Positions 62,743-64,000 of a stretch of 64,000 nt of DNA are shown here, piece by piece (within the stretch, counting starts at the first letter, position 1; each line of letters starts with the position of its first letter). The notes below the pieces were generated by a model, which was not told the origin of the DNA, ran no database searches, and worked only from the letters and a program-made list of their open reading frames with translations. The position numbers were made by a program, and so were the translations under genes. The DNA lies in the NCBI GenBank assembly GCA_023417655.1, contig JAEZFD010000039.1, positions 100,441-164,440 on the forward strand. Direction: 5' to 3'. This stretch comes from Planctomycetota bacterium. GTDB lineage: Bacteria; Planctomycetota; Planctomycetia; Planctomycetales; Planctomycetaceae.

Positions 62743-64000
62743 CTATTTCTGAGTCGGACGCACAAAGACCCGCAGGCGGGCATGCGAGTACTTCGAGGCC
62801 GATCTGGTAAAAGTCCAGTCGAGCGTATCACCGGAACTGTTTCCGATCCCGACGTCGGCATTCGGACCGGCCTTCCAGTTATTCACTGCGAACACGGTCT
62901 GCTTCGCTTTGAAGTGATGGATCTGCATGGAACCATAACCTTCGCGTGGAGCTTGTGGACTATCTCCAAAGTCGTATTTGTCATTCGCTGCACCGGGGAC
63001 GTTCCCAGTGTTCTGGGGGCCATAGTTGTCTGGCCAGAATTCAATATTCCCCCCATCCGAATCGGTCACTTCGCTGACAGCTGACGTATTTGACCTCACC
63101 GTCAATTTCGAGACCGTTCTCTGAAAGGAAGCCTTGCTCTCAGCAGTCGGAATTCCGACCAGCTTCACGTCTTTCGTGAAAGCGTCCATGGACGCATAAA
63201 CATACTGCGGAGTTCCATTGGCTTCCTGCAGTTCGACCAGGTAAGCGACGCGGTCGAATTCCTCTTTGAAGCTCTGAGACTCATCCACGGAATAGGAGAT
63301 CGTTGCGCCCAGCTTCGACAGGTCAACATCGTAGATCAGCTGATACTTGCTGACCTCTTCAATCGACTTGGAGAAGTCGACTTTCGGCACGTCACCTGCC
63401 CGGAATGCGGATGTCGGCAGTCCGGCCCCGTTGATCAGGTTGGGTTCTGCCAGTTTGTGCCAGGCAAATCGCATCGCAACAGGCTGAGTGACCCCTTTGG
63501 CACTCAGGATGATCTGATCACCTTCGATTCGGGCGTCAGCTGCCGTCCAGCCTTGTTCAGGGCTGATGATTTCAAAGTGGGTGAGGGGCTTACCGTCGCG
63601 TGTCTTGAGTCCCCCGGCAACGTTGTCGAATGCGACAACCAGTTCATTTCCACGAGACGTCAGCGACTTGAATGTGGCCCCGGTGTCGACGATGTCGTTC
63701 TTTCCATAGGTTCGCTTCAGGGCCAAATTGGCGAGGCGTTTTCCGACATCCTGCTTGTTGGGCGGATGAATGTCGTTCAGTGTCGCGATGTCGTTGATCA
63801 CAACCATGCCGGTCTGCGGAATGGCGGTGGCAGCGGCCTGTGCTTCCCAGAGTCGCGGGAGGACATCAGGAGCCGTGTTGCCATATTGGAATGGTGCGAT
63901 CTGAACGAAGTAAAACGGGAAATCTCCCTGTCCCCAGAGCTTTCGCCAGCCTTCGATCAGTGCGTGCATTTTGGCGCGATAGAGCATCCCTTCGCCGCTG
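62743..64000 (-). CDS. sialate O-acetylesterase-like, C-terminal part
   Basis: At least 418 codons of a larger gene that continues past the right edge; in-frame codons run to base 64000 with no stop (SGEG before the first Met). The visible stretch carries ALIEGWRKLWGQGDFPFYFVQ and the catalytic D-I-H triad end in NDIHPPNKQDVGKRLANLAL, as in SGNH-type 9-O-acetylesterases that deacetylate sialic acid or similar sugars. The nucleophile Ser lies in the missing part. After residue 200 an extra beta-sandwich domain follows. Exported in planctomycetes; often near sulfatases. Confidence 0.82.
   Translation of the reverse strand, partial: SGEGMLYRAKMHALIEGWRKLWGQGDFPFYFVQIAPFQYGNTAPDVLPRLWEAQAAATAIPQTGMVVINDIATLNDIHPPNKQDVGKRLANLALKRTYGKNDIVDTGATFKSLTSRGNELVVAFDNVAGGLKTRDGKPLTHFEIISPEQGWTAADARIEGDQIILSAKGVTQPVAMRFAWHKLAEPNLINGAGLPTSAFRAGDVPKVDFSKSIEEVSKYQLIYDVDLSKLGATISYSVDESQSFKEEFDRVAYLVELQEANGTPQYVYASMDAFTKDVKLVGIPTAESKASFQRTVSKLTVRSNTSAVSEVTDSDGGNIEFWPDNYGPQNTGNVPGAANDKYDFGDSPQAPREGYGSMQIHHFKAKQTVFAVNNWKAGPNADVGIGNSSGDTLDWTFTRSASKYSHARLRVFVRPTQK

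Overview
The window looks like a chromosomal segment of a planctomycete (Planctomycetales). The evidence is gene content: a DUF1549/DUF1553-type secreted protein with a heme-like C-x4-CH motif, a DUF1559 prepilin-like protein, a short transthyretin-like lipoprotein, very large secreted or membrane proteins without familiar catalytic domains, an OprP/OprO-type porin, an AsmA-like protein of over 1100 residues (an outer-membrane cell plan) and futalosine-pathway menaquinone synthesis (MqnC). Overall base composition is moderately GC-rich. Genus cannot be fixed from the sequence alone.

Layout. 0.1-9.5 kb: two giant secreted/membrane proteins in tandem on the minus strand. 9.8-14.6 kb: inositol-phosphatase-like enzyme, ExeA-type ATPase, a small exported protein and FtsK. 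15.0-20.7 kb: the DUF1549/1553 protein, divergent from a GH63/MGH1-like glycoside hydrolase. 21.2-21.36 kb: a probable stand-alone small RNA gene. 21.33-35.97 kb: an integrated mobile element of about 14.6 kb bounded by a perfect 29-bp direct repeat that lies in the terminator of that small RNA. 36.2-44.2 kb: zinc-ribbon protein, porin, glycine-zipper protein, mqnC, metF, lipoprotein, DUF1559 protein. 44.8-50.4 kb: AsmA-like, GT39-type glycosyltransferase, enoyl-CoA hydratase. 50.5-55.8 kb: Kef-type antiporter fused to RCK, CBS and PTS-EIIA-like domains, a long coiled-coil protein, thioredoxin. 56.4-62.7 kb: nucleotide-sugar epimerase and Wzz/BY-kinase (polysaccharide export), a methyltransferase, an AI-2E-type transporter. 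The window ends inside a sialate O-acetylesterase-like gene.

The mobile element is the most interesting part. Reading leftward from the tyrosine integrase at the right att site are a hypothetical gene, an AlpA-like HTH protein, a RepA/KaiC-like ATPase next to iteron-like repeats, a small zinc-ribbon gene, then an overlapping chain (Nu1-like small-terminase candidate, 55-aa protein, zinc ribbon, hypothetical, S49 peptidase, coiled-coil protein) and a separately terminated 195-aa protein. On the left is a minus-strand sigma-factor unit and a plus-strand set of small DNA-binding proteins, separated by a divergent control region with a perfect palindrome. The plus-strand set is followed by an Abi_2/AbiF-family gene with a HEPN-type R-x4-H motif. 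I see no large terminase, portal or recognisable major capsid gene, so the element resembles a phage satellite or a reduced prophage rather than a complete phage.

The abi gene has an unusual leader: a sigma70-like promoter, a compact hairpin RNA with a GNRA loop and a terminator-like U-tract, then a second hairpin that buries the ribosome binding site, and a 7-codon leader ORF whose stop overlaps the GTG start. A second promoter-to-terminator small RNA candidate lies antisense near the sigma-factor unit. Two related copies of a roughly 63-bp repeat overlap the stop codons of two unlinked genes. All function calls come from reading motifs by eye; no homology search was run.
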